29,392 bases of DNA, from NCBI GenBank assembly GCA_012271025.1, contig JAAXHF010000105.1, positions 1 to 29,392 on the forward strand, written 5' to 3'. A program made the translations under genes and the position numbers. Origin of the DNA: Deltaproteobacteria bacterium. Its GTDB lineage: Bacteria; Desulfobacterota_B; Binatia; Bin18. This document shows, piece after piece, positions 1 to 7,481 of this stretch. The notes beneath the pieces are model-generated. The model was not told the DNA's origin, ran no database searches, and saw only the letters and a list, made by a program, of their open reading frames with translations. Positions within the stretch are counted from its first letter, which is position 1; each line of letters opens with the position of its first letter.

Positions 1-2
1 AA

Positions 3-368
3 CCGGACCCGTGTGAAGGACTGGTCCTGCCGGGCGTCATGTTTGACTTCGATATGTCGGACATCCGACCCGAATTCGAGCCCGTGCTCGATAAAGTGGC
101 CGCACGGCTCACCGAGTGTCCCGATGTCCACATCACGGTCGAGGGGCATACTGACTCGCGGGGCTCTGAGGCGTATAACCAAGCCCTGTCCGAGCGACGG
201 GCGGCGGCGGTTGCCGGCTATCTGGAAGCCCAGGGGGTCGCGGCCGAGCGGCTTGACTCGGTCGGCATGGGCGAGGGAGTTCCCGTTGAACCGAACCAGA
301 ACCCGGACGGCAGCGATAACCCGGACGGACGGGCCAAGAACCGGCGGGTCGTCCTGACGCCCCGATAA
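3..368 (+). CDS. OmpA/Pal-family C-terminal domain protein (5' end outside window)
   Basis: The reading frame is open to the left edge, so this is the C-terminal part of a longer protein; the first internal Met is at position 39. The visible part is one OmpA-like peptidoglycan-binding domain. It has an N-terminal beta strand with FDFD, then EGHTDSRGSEAYNQALSERR, which carries the Asp and Arg expected to bind diaminopimelate in peptidoglycan, and it ends in KNRRVVL as the family does. Such proteins tie the outer membrane to the cell wall (OmpA, Pal, MotB-like families). Which of these it is cannot be told without the N-terminus. Isochorismatase-like gene follows 12 bases downstream on the same strand. 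Confidence 0.88.
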   Translation, partial: PDPCEGLVLPGVMFDFDMSDIRPEFEPVLDKVAARLTECPDVHITVEGHTDSRGSEAYNQALSERRAAAVAGYLEAQGVAAERLDSVGMGEGVPVEPNQNPDGSDNPDGRAKNRRVVLTPR

Positions 369-380
369 AGGAGATAGGCT

Positions 381-1004
381 ATGAGCACGGTGACACTGCC
401 CAAGGGCCAAACCGCGCTGCTCATCATGGATTGTCAGAATGACATCGTCCATGAAGACGGCAAATTCGGCGGAAAACTGACCGGCGGCACGATGCCCAGG
501 CGCATCCGGGAACAGGGCATCCTGGAGACCATCAGCAAGCTCGCCGCTGCGGCTCGGCAGGCTGGCGTACCGGTCATTCACGTCCGCCACGCCTACCGGC
601 CGGACTATGTCGATCTGCCCACCAACGCCCCGCTGTGGGCAAACATGAAGGAACTCCAAGCCCTCCAGGACGGCAGCTGGGGAGCCGAGGTTCATGACAC
701 GCTCAGCCCCCAGTCCCAGGACATCGTCCTGGTCAAAACGCGGGTCAGCGCCTTTTACGCCAGCCCGCTGGCCGGCATTCTCGAGGCCCAGGGGCTGCAC
801 CACCTGATCCTCACCGGCGTCGCCACCGACGGCGTTGTCGAGGGTACGGCCCGGGACGGGATCGACCGCGGCTATTCCCTGACCATCCCCAAGGACTGCT
901 GTATTGCCACCAGCGAAGAGGCTCATCAGGTCATCCTGGGCGGGATACTGTCGGCCTTTGCCACCGTGTGTGAGGCCGACGATATCATCCAGGCCCTGGC
1001 CTAG
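381..1004 (+). CDS. Isochorismatase-family (cysteine hydrolase fold) protein lacking the usual Cys
   Basis: A 207-residue alpha/beta hydrolase of the isochorismatase/nicotinamidase superfamily. The start is set by AAAGGAGATAGGCT just upstream of the ATG. The family Asp lies in LIMDCQND (D17) and the Lys in VKTRVSAF (K119). The nucleophile position, normally Cys in GVATDxCV, reads GVATDGVVEGT, so Val152 stands where Cys is expected. Within the family this loss is known from true isochorismatases of the PhzD/EntB type, which cleave a vinyl ether without a thiol. Amide hydrolysis (nicotinamidase, carbamoylase) therefore looks unlikely; the substrate is unknown. The gene lies between an OmpA-like gene and a CoA-transferase gene, 69 bases before the latter with a hairpin between them. 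Confidence 0.85.
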   Translation: MSTVTLPKGQTALLIMDCQNDIVHEDGKFGGKLTGGTMPRRIREQGILETISKLAAAARQAGVPVIHVRHAYRPDYVDLPTNAPLWANMKELQALQDGSWGAEVHDTLSPQSQDIVLVKTRVSAFYASPLAGILEAQGLHHLILTGVATDGVVEGTARDGIDRGYSLTIPKDCCIATSEEAHQVILGGILSAFATVCEADDIIQALA

Positions 1005-1025
1005 GACGCCCTCCCCTGTCACAAG

Positions 1026-1056
1026 GGGGACGCTGATCCCTTCCATCAGCGTCCCC
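1026..1056. terminator. Intergenic hairpin between isochorismatase-like and CoA-transferase genes
   Basis: GGGGACGCTGAT at 1026-1037 pairs perfectly with ATCAGCGTCCCC at 1045-1056, giving a 12-bp stem with a 7-base loop. No U-tract follows; the ribosome-binding site of the next gene starts a few bases later. It may therefore be an mRNA-stabilising or attenuating hairpin rather than a strong terminator. Confidence 0.5.
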
Positions 1057-1073
1057 TTCCAAGGAGCACGGAC

Positions 1074-2273
1074 ATGACCCAGACCAGTGCGCTGGCCGGT
1101 ATTCGGGTAATTGACCTCACCAATAACCAGGCCGGCCCGTCGTGTGGACAGATGCTGGCCTGGCTCGGAGCCGAGGTGATCAAGGTTGAGGAGCCGAGCA
1201 AGGGCGATGTCGCCCGGACCAGTCTGGGCGATCAACCGGGCGTCGACAGCCTGTTTTTTCTGACCTTTAACGCCAATAAGCGCAGCCTGACGGTCAACCT
1301 CAAAAGCGCCCAGGGCAAAGAGGTGTTCAGCAAACTGATCAAAACGGGTGATGTCCTGCTGGAAAACTTCGGGCCGGGCGTCCTGGACCGTCTGGGCTTT
1401 GCCTACCCGAAGCTCAAGAGCCTGAACCCCAGCCTGGTCCTGGCCAGCATCAAGGGCTTTGGCACCTACGGTCCCCACAGCCACTACAAGAGTTATGAGC
1501 CGATCGCCCAGGCCATGGGCGGTTCGATGAGCGTCACCGGTTTTCCTGACGCGCCGCCGACGGTGACCTGGGCGTGCGTCGGCGATTCGGGCACCGGCAT
1601 GCACTGCACCATCGGGATTCTGGCCGCGCTGATGCAGCGCCACGCGACCGGCGAAGGACAGCAGGTTGAGGTGTCGATGCAGGACGCGGTGGTCAATCTG
1701 GTCCGGGTCAGTCTGCGCGACCATCAGCGCGCCGGTCGGCCGGTGGAGCGCAACGGCAACCAGCTCGGGCCGTTTGTGCCGGCCACGACCTACCGCTGTC
1801 ATCCCGGCGGCCCGAATGACTATGTATTCATCATCGCCCAGCAACAGATGTGGCATCCGCTGCTGCGCACCATCGGTCGCGAAGAGCTGGTCGGCGACCC
1901 GCGCTATGACACGGTCAAGGCGCGGGTGGAGCGCAGGGATGAGGTCAACGCCTTTATTGAGGACTGGACCAGCCAGCGGCCCAAACACGAAGTGATGCGT
2001 CTGCTGGCCGAGGCGGGCGTCCCGTGCGGCGCCTGCCAGGACACCGGCGAGCTGCTGACCGACCCCCATCTGCACGCCCGGGACATGATTGTCGAGGTCG
2101 AGCATCCGGTGCGCGGCAAATACCTGACCGCAGGCAATCCGATCAAGCTGTCGGCCTCATCGGTACCGATTAGCAGCTCGCCGCTACTGGGCCAGCACAA
2201 CGCCGAGATTCTGGCCGAGCTGGGCTATTCAGAGGCGGACATGGCGACTCTCAAGGAAGCCGGCGCGATTTAA
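1074..2273 (+). CDS. CaiB/BaiF (family III) CoA-transferase
   Basis: A 399-residue family III CoA-transferase, the normal length for formyl-CoA transferase relatives. It moves CoA between carboxylic acids in the cytoplasm through a mixed anhydride on an Asp. Family signatures are the N-terminal LAGIRVIDLTNNQAGP, LGAEVIKVEEP, the NANKRSLTVNLK segment and VGDSGTGMH. Asp171 in the last is the expected catalytic residue. AAGGAG lies 9 bases before the ATG. The sequence does not give the substrate: Frc, CaiB, BaiF and 2-methylcitrate-type enzymes share these motifs. It ends convergent with the small membrane gene at 2353-2673. Confidence 0.92.
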   Translation: MTQTSALAGIRVIDLTNNQAGPSCGQMLAWLGAEVIKVEEPSKGDVARTSLGDQPGVDSLFFLTFNANKRSLTVNLKSAQGKEVFSKLIKTGDVLLENFGPGVLDRLGFAYPKLKSLNPSLVLASIKGFGTYGPHSHYKSYEPIAQAMGGSMSVTGFPDAPPTVTWACVGDSGTGMHCTIGILAALMQRHATGEGQQVEVSMQDAVVNLVRVSLRDHQRAGRPVERNGNQLGPFVPATTYRCHPGGPNDYVFIIAQQQMWHPLLRTIGREELVGDPRYDTVKARVERRDEVNAFIEDWTSQRPKHEVMRLLAEAGVPCGACQDTGELLTDPHLHARDMIVEVEHPVRGKYLTAGNPIKLSASSVPISSSPLLGQHNAEILAELGYSEADMATLKEAGAI

Positions 2274-2352
2274 TCTGGAGGGTCGCCACTGGAAGATGTG
2301 GCTGGCCGGCTAAGCCCGACTCCGCTGTCACCATGTCCCGCTCGGCCGGCCG

Positions 2353-2673
2353 CTAGGCGCGGGACGGGGCGGTGCGTTCGATCAGAGTCCGTAAGGCGTC
2401 GCCCTGCTGGCGCAAGGCTTCCATCGTTTCCTCATGGCGCTCGGCGTGGTGCTGTTCGCGTCGCTCGCCCATGCGGATCATATAGCGAATGCCCCAGCCG
2501 ACGACGCCGGCCTGGATCAGGCCGACGAGCAGGGCGACGGCCGCTTGGGTAATGCCAATCCAGAAGACGATCTCGTTGCCGGTTTGCTGGGCGGTCACAC
2601 TGGCTTGCTGCAAGGTAAGACTGGCCTGTTCGTAGGTGCTCAGCGGGGCGTTGGCGTCAAACATCGGCTCCAT
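2353..2673 (-). CDS. Small membrane/coiled-coil protein, copy 1
   Basis: A 106-residue protein I do not recognise. The start is the ATG at 2673, preceded by AAAAGGAGACG; an in-frame ATG further upstream (2760) would translate the repeat hairpin and is less likely. Residues about 1-35 are polar. One hydrophobic helix follows (IVFWIGITQAAVALLVGLIQAGVVG is its core), then RMGERREQHH and a charged coiled-coil tail with MEALRQQGDALRTLIERT. The same plan and the words RMGE and LRQQG recur in the protein at 19755-20126. It lies 93 bases downstream of recA, separated by a hairpin that copy 2 also has. Function unknown; a single-pass membrane protein with a cytoplasmic oligomerising tail is an inference. 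Confidence 0.7.
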   Translation of the reverse strand: MEPMFDANAPLSTYEQASLTLQQASVTAQQTGNEIVFWIGITQAAVALLVGLIQAGVVGWGIRYMIRMGERREQHHAERHEETMEALRQQGDALRTLIERTAPSRA

Positions 2674-2698
2674 AATCGTCTCCTTTTCCCAACCATAA

Positions 2699-2741
2699 AG
2701 ATTTTTCCCCCTCTCACCTACCCTGGGAAGAGGAAAAATCT
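2699..2741. repeat. REP-like hairpin after recA (possible recA terminator)
   Basis: AGATTTTTCC at 2699-2708 pairs with GGAAAAATCT at 2732-2741, and the inner CTCT/AGAG lengthens the stem. The 15-mer TTTTCCCCCTCTCAC (2703-2717) occurs again at 20155-20169, also just upstream of a small membrane/coiled-coil gene. The hairpin may stop recA transcription, but there is no clean U-tract on the minus strand. Confidence 0.55.
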
Positions 2742-2766
2742 GAGGACGGGAGCAGGGCAACTTCCC

Positions 2767-3813
2767 TTATTCGACAGCCTCTTGGGCTTCGGCCTGGGGA
2801 ATCGAAACGCTCAGCCCGAACTTCTCCCGAATGCGGATCTCGATGTCAGTAGCGATATCAGGATTGTCCCGGAGATAGGTCTTGGCGTTCTCCCGGCCCT
2901 GGCCGATCCGGTCTCCGCCGTACGAGTACCACGCCCCGGCTTTCTCGATAATGCCCTGATCGGTCCCGATGTCGATCAGCTCACCCTCTTTTGACACACC
3001 CCGGCCGTACAAGATATCGAACTCGGCCTCTTTGAACGGTGGCGCAACCTTGTTTTTCACCACCTTGACCTTGGTGCGATTGCCGACAACCGCGTCAGCG
3101 CTCTTGACCGCTCCGGTCCGACGAATGTCCAAACGCACCGAAGCATAAAACTTGAGGGCGTTTCCGCCGGTCGTGGTCTCCGGATTGCCGAACATCACGC
3201 CGATCTTCATCCGCACCTGGTTGATGAAGACGACCATGGTCTTTGAGCGTGAGATCGTCCCGACCAGCTTGCGCAGGGCTTGGGACATGAGACGAGCCTG
3301 GAGTCCCATCTGTGGCTCGCCCATCTCCCCCTCGATCTCTGCCCGGGGGACCAGGGCGGCCACCGAGTCGACGACAACGATATCAATCGCCCCGCTGCGC
3401 ACCAGGGTTTCGGTAATCTCAAGCGCCTGCTCACCGTTGTCCGGCTGAGAGATCAGCAACTCGTCACCCTGTACGCCCAGCTTTTGGGCGTAGGCCATAT
3501 CGAGCGCGTGTTCGGCGTCCACAAAGGCGCAGGTGCCACCCGTTTTCTGGGCCTGGGCCACCACGTGCAGGGCCAGGGTCGTTTTTCCCGACGACTCAGG
3601 ACCGTAGATCTCAACCACCCGACCGCGCGGCAGCCCGCCAATACCCAAGGCCAGGTCCAGGGTCAGCGAACCGGTCGAGATGGCCTCAATGTCCTGGATG
3701 ACGGTGTCTTCGCCGAACCGCATGATTGAGCCCTTGCCAAACTGTTTTTCGATCTGGCTGACCGCCAGATCAAGCGCTCGCTCGCGGTCTCTGTCGTGTT
3801 TTTCACTCGTCAT
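2767..3813 (-). CDS. recA: RecA recombinase
   Basis: A 348-residue RecA of full length. It forms ATP-dependent filaments on single-stranded DNA, carries out strand exchange, and stimulates LexA-type self-cleavage. Walker A is GPESSGKT at residues 71-78, FVDAEHALD holds the catalytic Glu region, and [24 protein letters not shown] and [20 protein letters not shown] type signatures are all present. The C-terminus is acidic (AEAQEAVE). The ATG is preceded by AAAGGAG, which overlaps the end of thpR two bases away, so the two genes are probably translated together. It is the last housekeeping gene of a pgpA-cinA-thpR-recA cluster. I saw no clear LexA box directly upstream, so a promoter inside or upstream of the cluster is likely. 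Confidence 0.98.
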   Translation of the reverse strand: MTSEKHDRDRERALDLAVSQIEKQFGKGSIMRFGEDTVIQDIEAISTGSLTLDLALGIGGLPRGRVVEIYGPESSGKTTLALHVVAQAQKTGGTCAFVDAEHALDMAYAQKLGVQGDELLISQPDNGEQALEITETLVRSGAIDIVVVDSVAALVPRAEIEGEMGEPQMGLQARLMSQALRKLVGTISRSKTMVVFINQVRMKIGVMFGNPETTTGGNALKFYASVRLDIRRTGAVKSADAVVGNRTKVKVVKNKVAPPFKEAEFDILYGRGVSKEGELIDIGTDQGIIEKAGAWYSYGGDRIGQGRENAKTYLRDNPDIATDIEIRIREKFGLSVSIPQAEAQEAVE

Positions 3814-3815
3814 GG

Positions 3816-4427
3816 CTACTCCTTTATGAGGGGGACCGACCCCAAGGCGGTATAGATCGCCCCGGTGGGCATTGGTCGCAGGTCGCTCCGATACAGGCTG
3901 ACCCGGTCTATGACACTCGTGCCAAAAGAGGTGTTCCGGTAGTCCTGGACGAGGGGCAAGATGCGGTCCCAGCCGCGCTGAGAACGGACCCGACCAAGCG
4001 TGATATGGGGGCGAAAGTCGCGCTGTTCGACCGGAAAATCCAGCTCCGACAGAGCCGTTTCAATGGCTTTGCTCAACCCGGGCAACGGGGCGTGCTTCTC
4101 GCCCTGGAGAGCCTCATCGTTCGCGGTGTCGTGCAGCCCGGCCCAGATGACCCGCGGCCGCCCCAGACTCGGGAATCCGCCCAACTGGCGGGCTTCGACC
4201 TGAAACGCCGAGCAGTCGCGTCCGACATGCCGCAGCCGGGTCAGGATGGGGGCGACCTGATGCTGATCGATATTCCCCAGAAATTTCAGGGTCAGGTGCA
4301 TGTTTTCAACCCGGGTCCAACGCACCGCGCCCGGCTCGCCGTCGGCTCGGCGCAGGACAGCCTGGACTTTCGCTATTTCTTCGACTACGAATGGAGCCAG
4401 ATTAACCGCGATAAAGGCGCGAATCAA
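3816..4427 (-). CDS. thpR: RNA 2',3'-cyclic phosphodiesterase (2H family, LigT-like)
   Basis: A 203-residue 2H phosphoesterase. The two HxTx signatures are visible: HLTL at residues 44-47 and HITLGRV near residue 140. Family members hydrolyse RNA 2',3'-cyclic phosphates and were first described as 2'-5' RNA ligases. The start is a TTG at 4427 preceded by GAGGA at proper spacing; the N-terminus [10 protein letters not shown] matches the family. The gene sits 21 bases after cinA and 2 bases before recA. A cinA-ligT-recA order is common in bacteria, and the tight packing implies one transcript. Confidence 0.93.
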   Translation of the reverse strand: MIRAFIAVNLAPFVVEEIAKVQAVLRRADGEPGAVRWTRVENMHLTLKFLGNIDQHQVAPILTRLRHVGRDCSAFQVEARQLGGFPSLGRPRVIWAGLHDTANDEALQGEKHAPLPGLSKAIETALSELDFPVEQRDFRPHITLGRVRSQRGWDRILPLVQDYRNTSFGTSVIDRVSLYRSDLRPMPTGAIYTALGSVPLIKE

Positions 4428-4448
4428 GGGGATTCCTCGAAACGGAAC

Positions 4449-5732
4449 CTATCTCCGAATAAAACTGGCCTCATTGATCGGAAGCCCGAGCAGAGCCCGC
4501 CGGATCCAGTCAAGCGCCAACTGGGAGATGAGGGTTTTGATCCAGTCGCGGTTGCCCCACAGTTTGTAGCGGCGCGAGACCACACCGGCGTCGTTGGCCA
4601 GAGCCAGACAGGCGGTGCCGACCGGCTTGTCCTCGGTCGCGCCGTCCGGGCCGGCAATGCCGGTCATGGCAATGCCGATGTCGCTGGCCAGCCGCTCCCG
4701 CACGCCGCTGGCCATTTCACCCACCACCGCTTCGCTGACCGCGCCGTGGCGCTCCAGGGTCTGGGGCTGGACGCCCAGGAGCTGGGCTTTGGCCGCATCC
4801 GAGTAGGCGACTACGCTGCCCCGGAAGTAGGTCGAGCTGCCCGGCACGTTGGTCACCCGATGCCCGACCAGCCCGCCCGAGCAGGCTTCGGCCACACCGA
4901 GCGTTTTGCCGTTGTCTGTGAGCAGCCGGCCGACCACTTCTTCCATGGTCACGTCCCCTTCACCGTAGACGTAGGCGCCGATCTTGGCCCGGATCCGCTC
5001 GGACAGGCCCTCCAGCCGCTGCTCAGCCTCGCCCGGCCTGCCGCGGACCGTCACCCGCATCGAGATCTGGGGGAAATTGGCCCGAAAGGCGAGCCGGCCC
5101 TCATCCTCACCAATCGTTCCGGCGATCATTTCGTCGAGCCCGGATTCGCTGATCCCGAAGGTCTGAAAGGTGCGGGTCAGAAACAGGTCACCCCCGCCGC
5201 GCATCTCCCGCACCCAGGGCAAGACCGTGTCTTCCATCATCGGCTTCATTTCGCGCGGCACGCCGGGCAGCACAATCAGATGTTTTGTGCCCTGGGGCGT
5301 CTCCAGATCGAGCCGATAGCCGGGCGCCGTACCCAGATGATTGGGCACAATGACCGCGCCGGCCGGGAACTGAGCCTGTTTCAGATTGTTCTCGGGCATG
5401 ACCCGATTGAACGAGGCGAACAAGCGCCGGATATTCTCGGCCACCTCTTCGGAAAACGTCAGCTCCAGGCCGGCAACTTTGGCCACCAACTCGGTGGTCA
5501 GATCGTCGGCCGTCGGCCCGATGCCGCCCGTTGAGACAATCACATCGGCCTGCTCCATGGCCTGACGCCAGGCCCACACGATCCGCTCAGCCACATCACC
5601 GACGGTAATCACCGTCGCCACCTCCATGCCAGCCTCGACAAACTTATCGGCAATATAGTTGGCGTTCGTATCGACCACTTTGCCGGTCGTGATTTCGTCC
5701 CCAGTGCTGAGAATGGCCACTCGTTCAATCAT
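4449..5732 (-). CDS. cinA: CinA: two-domain competence/damage-inducible protein with PncC-type amidohydrolase
   Basis: A 427-residue, full-length CinA. The N-terminal half (about 1-170) is the MoaB/MogA-like domain with STGDEITTGKVVDTNANYIA and STGGIGPTADDLT. Related CinA proteins act there as ADP-ribose pyrophosphatases. The C-terminal domain (about 265-420) carries LGVAEACSGGLVGHRVTNVPGSS and AMTGIAGPDG, typical of the nicotinamide mononucleotide deamidase PncC. Both would recycle pyridine nucleotides, for example after NAD-consuming DNA ligation. AGGAG precedes the ATG, and the start overlaps the pgpA stop by ATGA, which indicates translational coupling. thpR and recA follow. Confidence 0.96.
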   Translation of the reverse strand: MIERVAILSTGDEITTGKVVDTNANYIADKFVEAGMEVATVITVGDVAERIVWAWRQAMEQADVIVSTGGIGPTADDLTTELVAKVAGLELTFSEEVAENIRRLFASFNRVMPENNLKQAQFPAGAVIVPNHLGTAPGYRLDLETPQGTKHLIVLPGVPREMKPMMEDTVLPWVREMRGGGDLFLTRTFQTFGISESGLDEMIAGTIGEDEGRLAFRANFPQISMRVTVRGRPGEAEQRLEGLSERIRAKIGAYVYGEGDVTMEEVVGRLLTDNGKTLGVAEACSGGLVGHRVTNVPGSSTYFRGSVVAYSDAAKAQLLGVQPQTLERHGAVSEAVVGEMASGVRERLASDIGIAMTGIAGPDGATEDKPVGTACLALANDAGVVSRRYKLWGNRDWIKTLISQLALDWIRRALLGLPINEASFIRR

Positions 5733-6169
5733 AAGACACTCCTGAGCGCGAGATTGGCGTACAGCCCCGCCACAACATCGTCGAATACAACCCCGAGCCC
5801 GCCGGCGACCTGGCGATCAAAGTAGCGCGCCGGCGGGGGTTTGAGGATATCAAACAGGCGGAAAAGCGCAAAGGCGAGGAGCAGACGGGACGGCGTGAGG
5901 TCCAGCCAGGCGGTCGCGCATAAAAAACCGGCGATCTCATCAATGACGATCTTGCCGCTATCGTGCTCGCCGAGGTAGCCTTCGGCCGCGCCGGCCAGCC
6001 AGCACGCCGCGCCAATGAACGCGCTGAGGGCAACGAGCTGGACGGCGGGCGGCAGCGTGGCAAAGACGAAGATCAGCGGCAGGGCGGCCAGGGAGCCGAA
6101 CGTCCCTGAGGCCACCGGCGCGTAGCCGAGGTAGGCGCCGGTGGCCAGAAAAAGGATCAGCCCGCGCAC
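5729..6169 (-). CDS. pgpA: Phosphatidylglycerophosphatase A
   Basis: PgpA removes the phosphate from phosphatidylglycerophosphate to give phosphatidylglycerol at the inner membrane. Family motifs are GTFGSLAALPL near the N-terminus, SGKIVIDEIAGF, FRLFDILKPPP and GVVFDDVVAGLYANL, separated by hydrophobic helices. I chose the GTG at 6169 because a GAGG lies 5 bases upstream and it falls just after the stop of the preceding gene. An in-frame ATG at 6220 would overlap that gene by 44 bases and add 17 residues. The stop overlaps the cinA start, so the phospholipid gene is physically tied to the cinA-thpR-recA run. Confidence 0.92.
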   Translation of the reverse strand: MRGLILFLATGAYLGYAPVASGTFGSLAALPLIFVFATLPPAVQLVALSAFIGAACWLAGAAEGYLGEHDSGKIVIDEIAGFLCATAWLDLTPSRLLLAFALFRLFDILKPPPARYFDRQVAGGLGVVFDDVVAGLYANLALRSVL

Positions 6170-6176
6170 GCGGACC

Positions 6177-7409
6177 TCAGAGGCTGTTTTGCAGGGCGTC
6201 TCGAAAATCCGGGTGGGCAATGCCGATCAGGGCTTCGGCCCGGGCGTGCAGGTCTTTGCCTTTGAGTCGGGCGGCGCCGTATTCGGTCACAATATAATCG
6301 GTGCAGAAGCGCGGGGTGGTCACCATCGCTCCGGTCGCCAGGCTCGGCACAATCTTGGAGTGCTTGCCGTCTTCGGTGGTGGACGGCAGGGCGATGATCG
6401 AAATGCCGCCGTCCGACAGCGCGGCCGCCTCGACATAGTCCAGACTGCCGCCCACCCCGCTGATTTGGACCGGCCCGATGGTCTCACCGTTGCTCTGGCC
6501 GTGGAGGTCGATCTCGACCGCCGAGTTGATGGATATGAAGCGGGGCAGTTTGGCCAGCAGCAGGATATTGTGCGTCACGCTCGAGGTGACCATTTGCACA
6601 CTGGGCGTTCGACCGCAGAAGTCGTACAAGTCCTGGGTGCCGGCCAACTCACCGGTGACCAGCTTGGGCGTGTGGCGGACCTTATCCATGAACGTGATCA
6701 GCCCCTGCGAGAGCATGCCCGAATACAGGTTGACCCCGCGTTTTTCTGCCAGACGGCCCAACACCATATCGGGCACCGAGCCGACTCCCAGCTGCACCCA
6801 GGCGTTGTTCGGCACCAGTTCCAACACGGTTTCGGCGATCTTCCGATCCCGCTCGGTCTGGTGCGGCGGGGTGTAGACGCCGAGCGGCTCGGACGATTCG
6901 ATGGCCAGGTCAATCTTATCGACCGGCACCCGGCTGTTGCCCGCAGTCACCGGCATATTGGTATTGACCTCGGCAATGACGAGCTTGGCGCTGTCAATAA
7001 AATCCTGGTACAGACTGACCGAAATCCCCAGACTGACCGCGCCTTCGCCATCCGGCGGTGAGACTTGGGCGACAACGACATCGGGCTGAATCAGTCCGTT
7101 CTTGCTGACAATCTTGGTGATCTCGCTGAACCGCATCGGCACAAAGCCGACCTTGTTGGCCTTGAACAGGTGGCGAATCTGGGGCGCGGCCTGCCAGGTT
7201 TTATACCTGAAGTTCGTGCCCAGGCCACGGCGCAAAAACGGGTAAGAGCCAAAGGCCAGGCCGGAATAAATCGTCAGCTTGTTGAAGCGCTCAACCTCCT
7301 GCTCAAAGGCCCCATAAAACGTCATCGGTTCGACGCAGCCGTGGGGGAAAATAACGGTACTGGCGTCGGGAATGGCCTGGACGGCCTGGCTGGGACTCAC
7401 AAGTTTCAT
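6177..7409 (-). CDS. Acetyl-CoA hydrolase/transferase-family protein (4-hydroxybutyrate CoA-transferase-like), catalytic Glu apparently replaced
   Basis: A 410-residue protein with both halves of the acetyl-CoA hydrolase/transferase fold. Visible family segments are VVVAQVSPPDGEGAVSLG, AKLVIAEVN, WVQLGVGSVPDMVL, INSAVEIDLHGQ, QISGVGGSLDYV, SKIVPSL and TEYGAARLKGKDL...IAHPDFRD. In 4-hydroxybutyrate CoA-transferase of Clostridium aminobutyricum the covalent-intermediate Glu238 lies in HSEMISDG. The matching stretch here reads YSGMLSQG, giving Gly231, confirmed in the bases (TCG GGC ATG). A normal ping-pong transfer through a glutamyl-CoA thioester is therefore doubtful; hydrolase activity, another nucleophile or a binding role are options. 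GAGG lies 7 bases before the ATG. It is the gene immediately upstream of pgpA and may share its transcript. Confidence 0.88.
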   Translation of the reverse strand: MKLVSPSQAVQAIPDASTVIFPHGCVEPMTFYGAFEQEVERFNKLTIYSGLAFGSYPFLRRGLGTNFRYKTWQAAPQIRHLFKANKVGFVPMRFSEITKIVSKNGLIQPDVVVAQVSPPDGEGAVSLGISVSLYQDFIDSAKLVIAEVNTNMPVTAGNSRVPVDKIDLAIESSEPLGVYTPPHQTERDRKIAETVLELVPNNAWVQLGVGSVPDMVLGRLAEKRGVNLYSGMLSQGLITFMDKVRHTPKLVTGELAGTQDLYDFCGRTPSVQMVTSSVTHNILLLAKLPRFISINSAVEIDLHGQSNGETIGPVQISGVGGSLDYVEAAALSDGGISIIALPSTTEDGKHSKIVPSLATGAMVTTPRFCTDYIVTEYGAARLKGKDLHARAEALIGIAHPDFRDALQNSL

Positions 7410-7481
7410 GCTGGCCTCGCTTTGGGTGGATCATACACTCTGTCAGACTATGACGAGACGCCGCCCGCGTCTAGTAGTCGC

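Noticed and set aside
2434..2994. + strand frame covering the small membrane gene and recA 3' end
   Set aside because: No family features and it crosses the hairpin and recA coding region.
4005..5534. 509-codon open frame on the + strand opposite cinA and thpR
   Set aside because: It lies wholly antisense to two well-recognised genes, has no family signature and reflects GC-rich codon use in the true genes.
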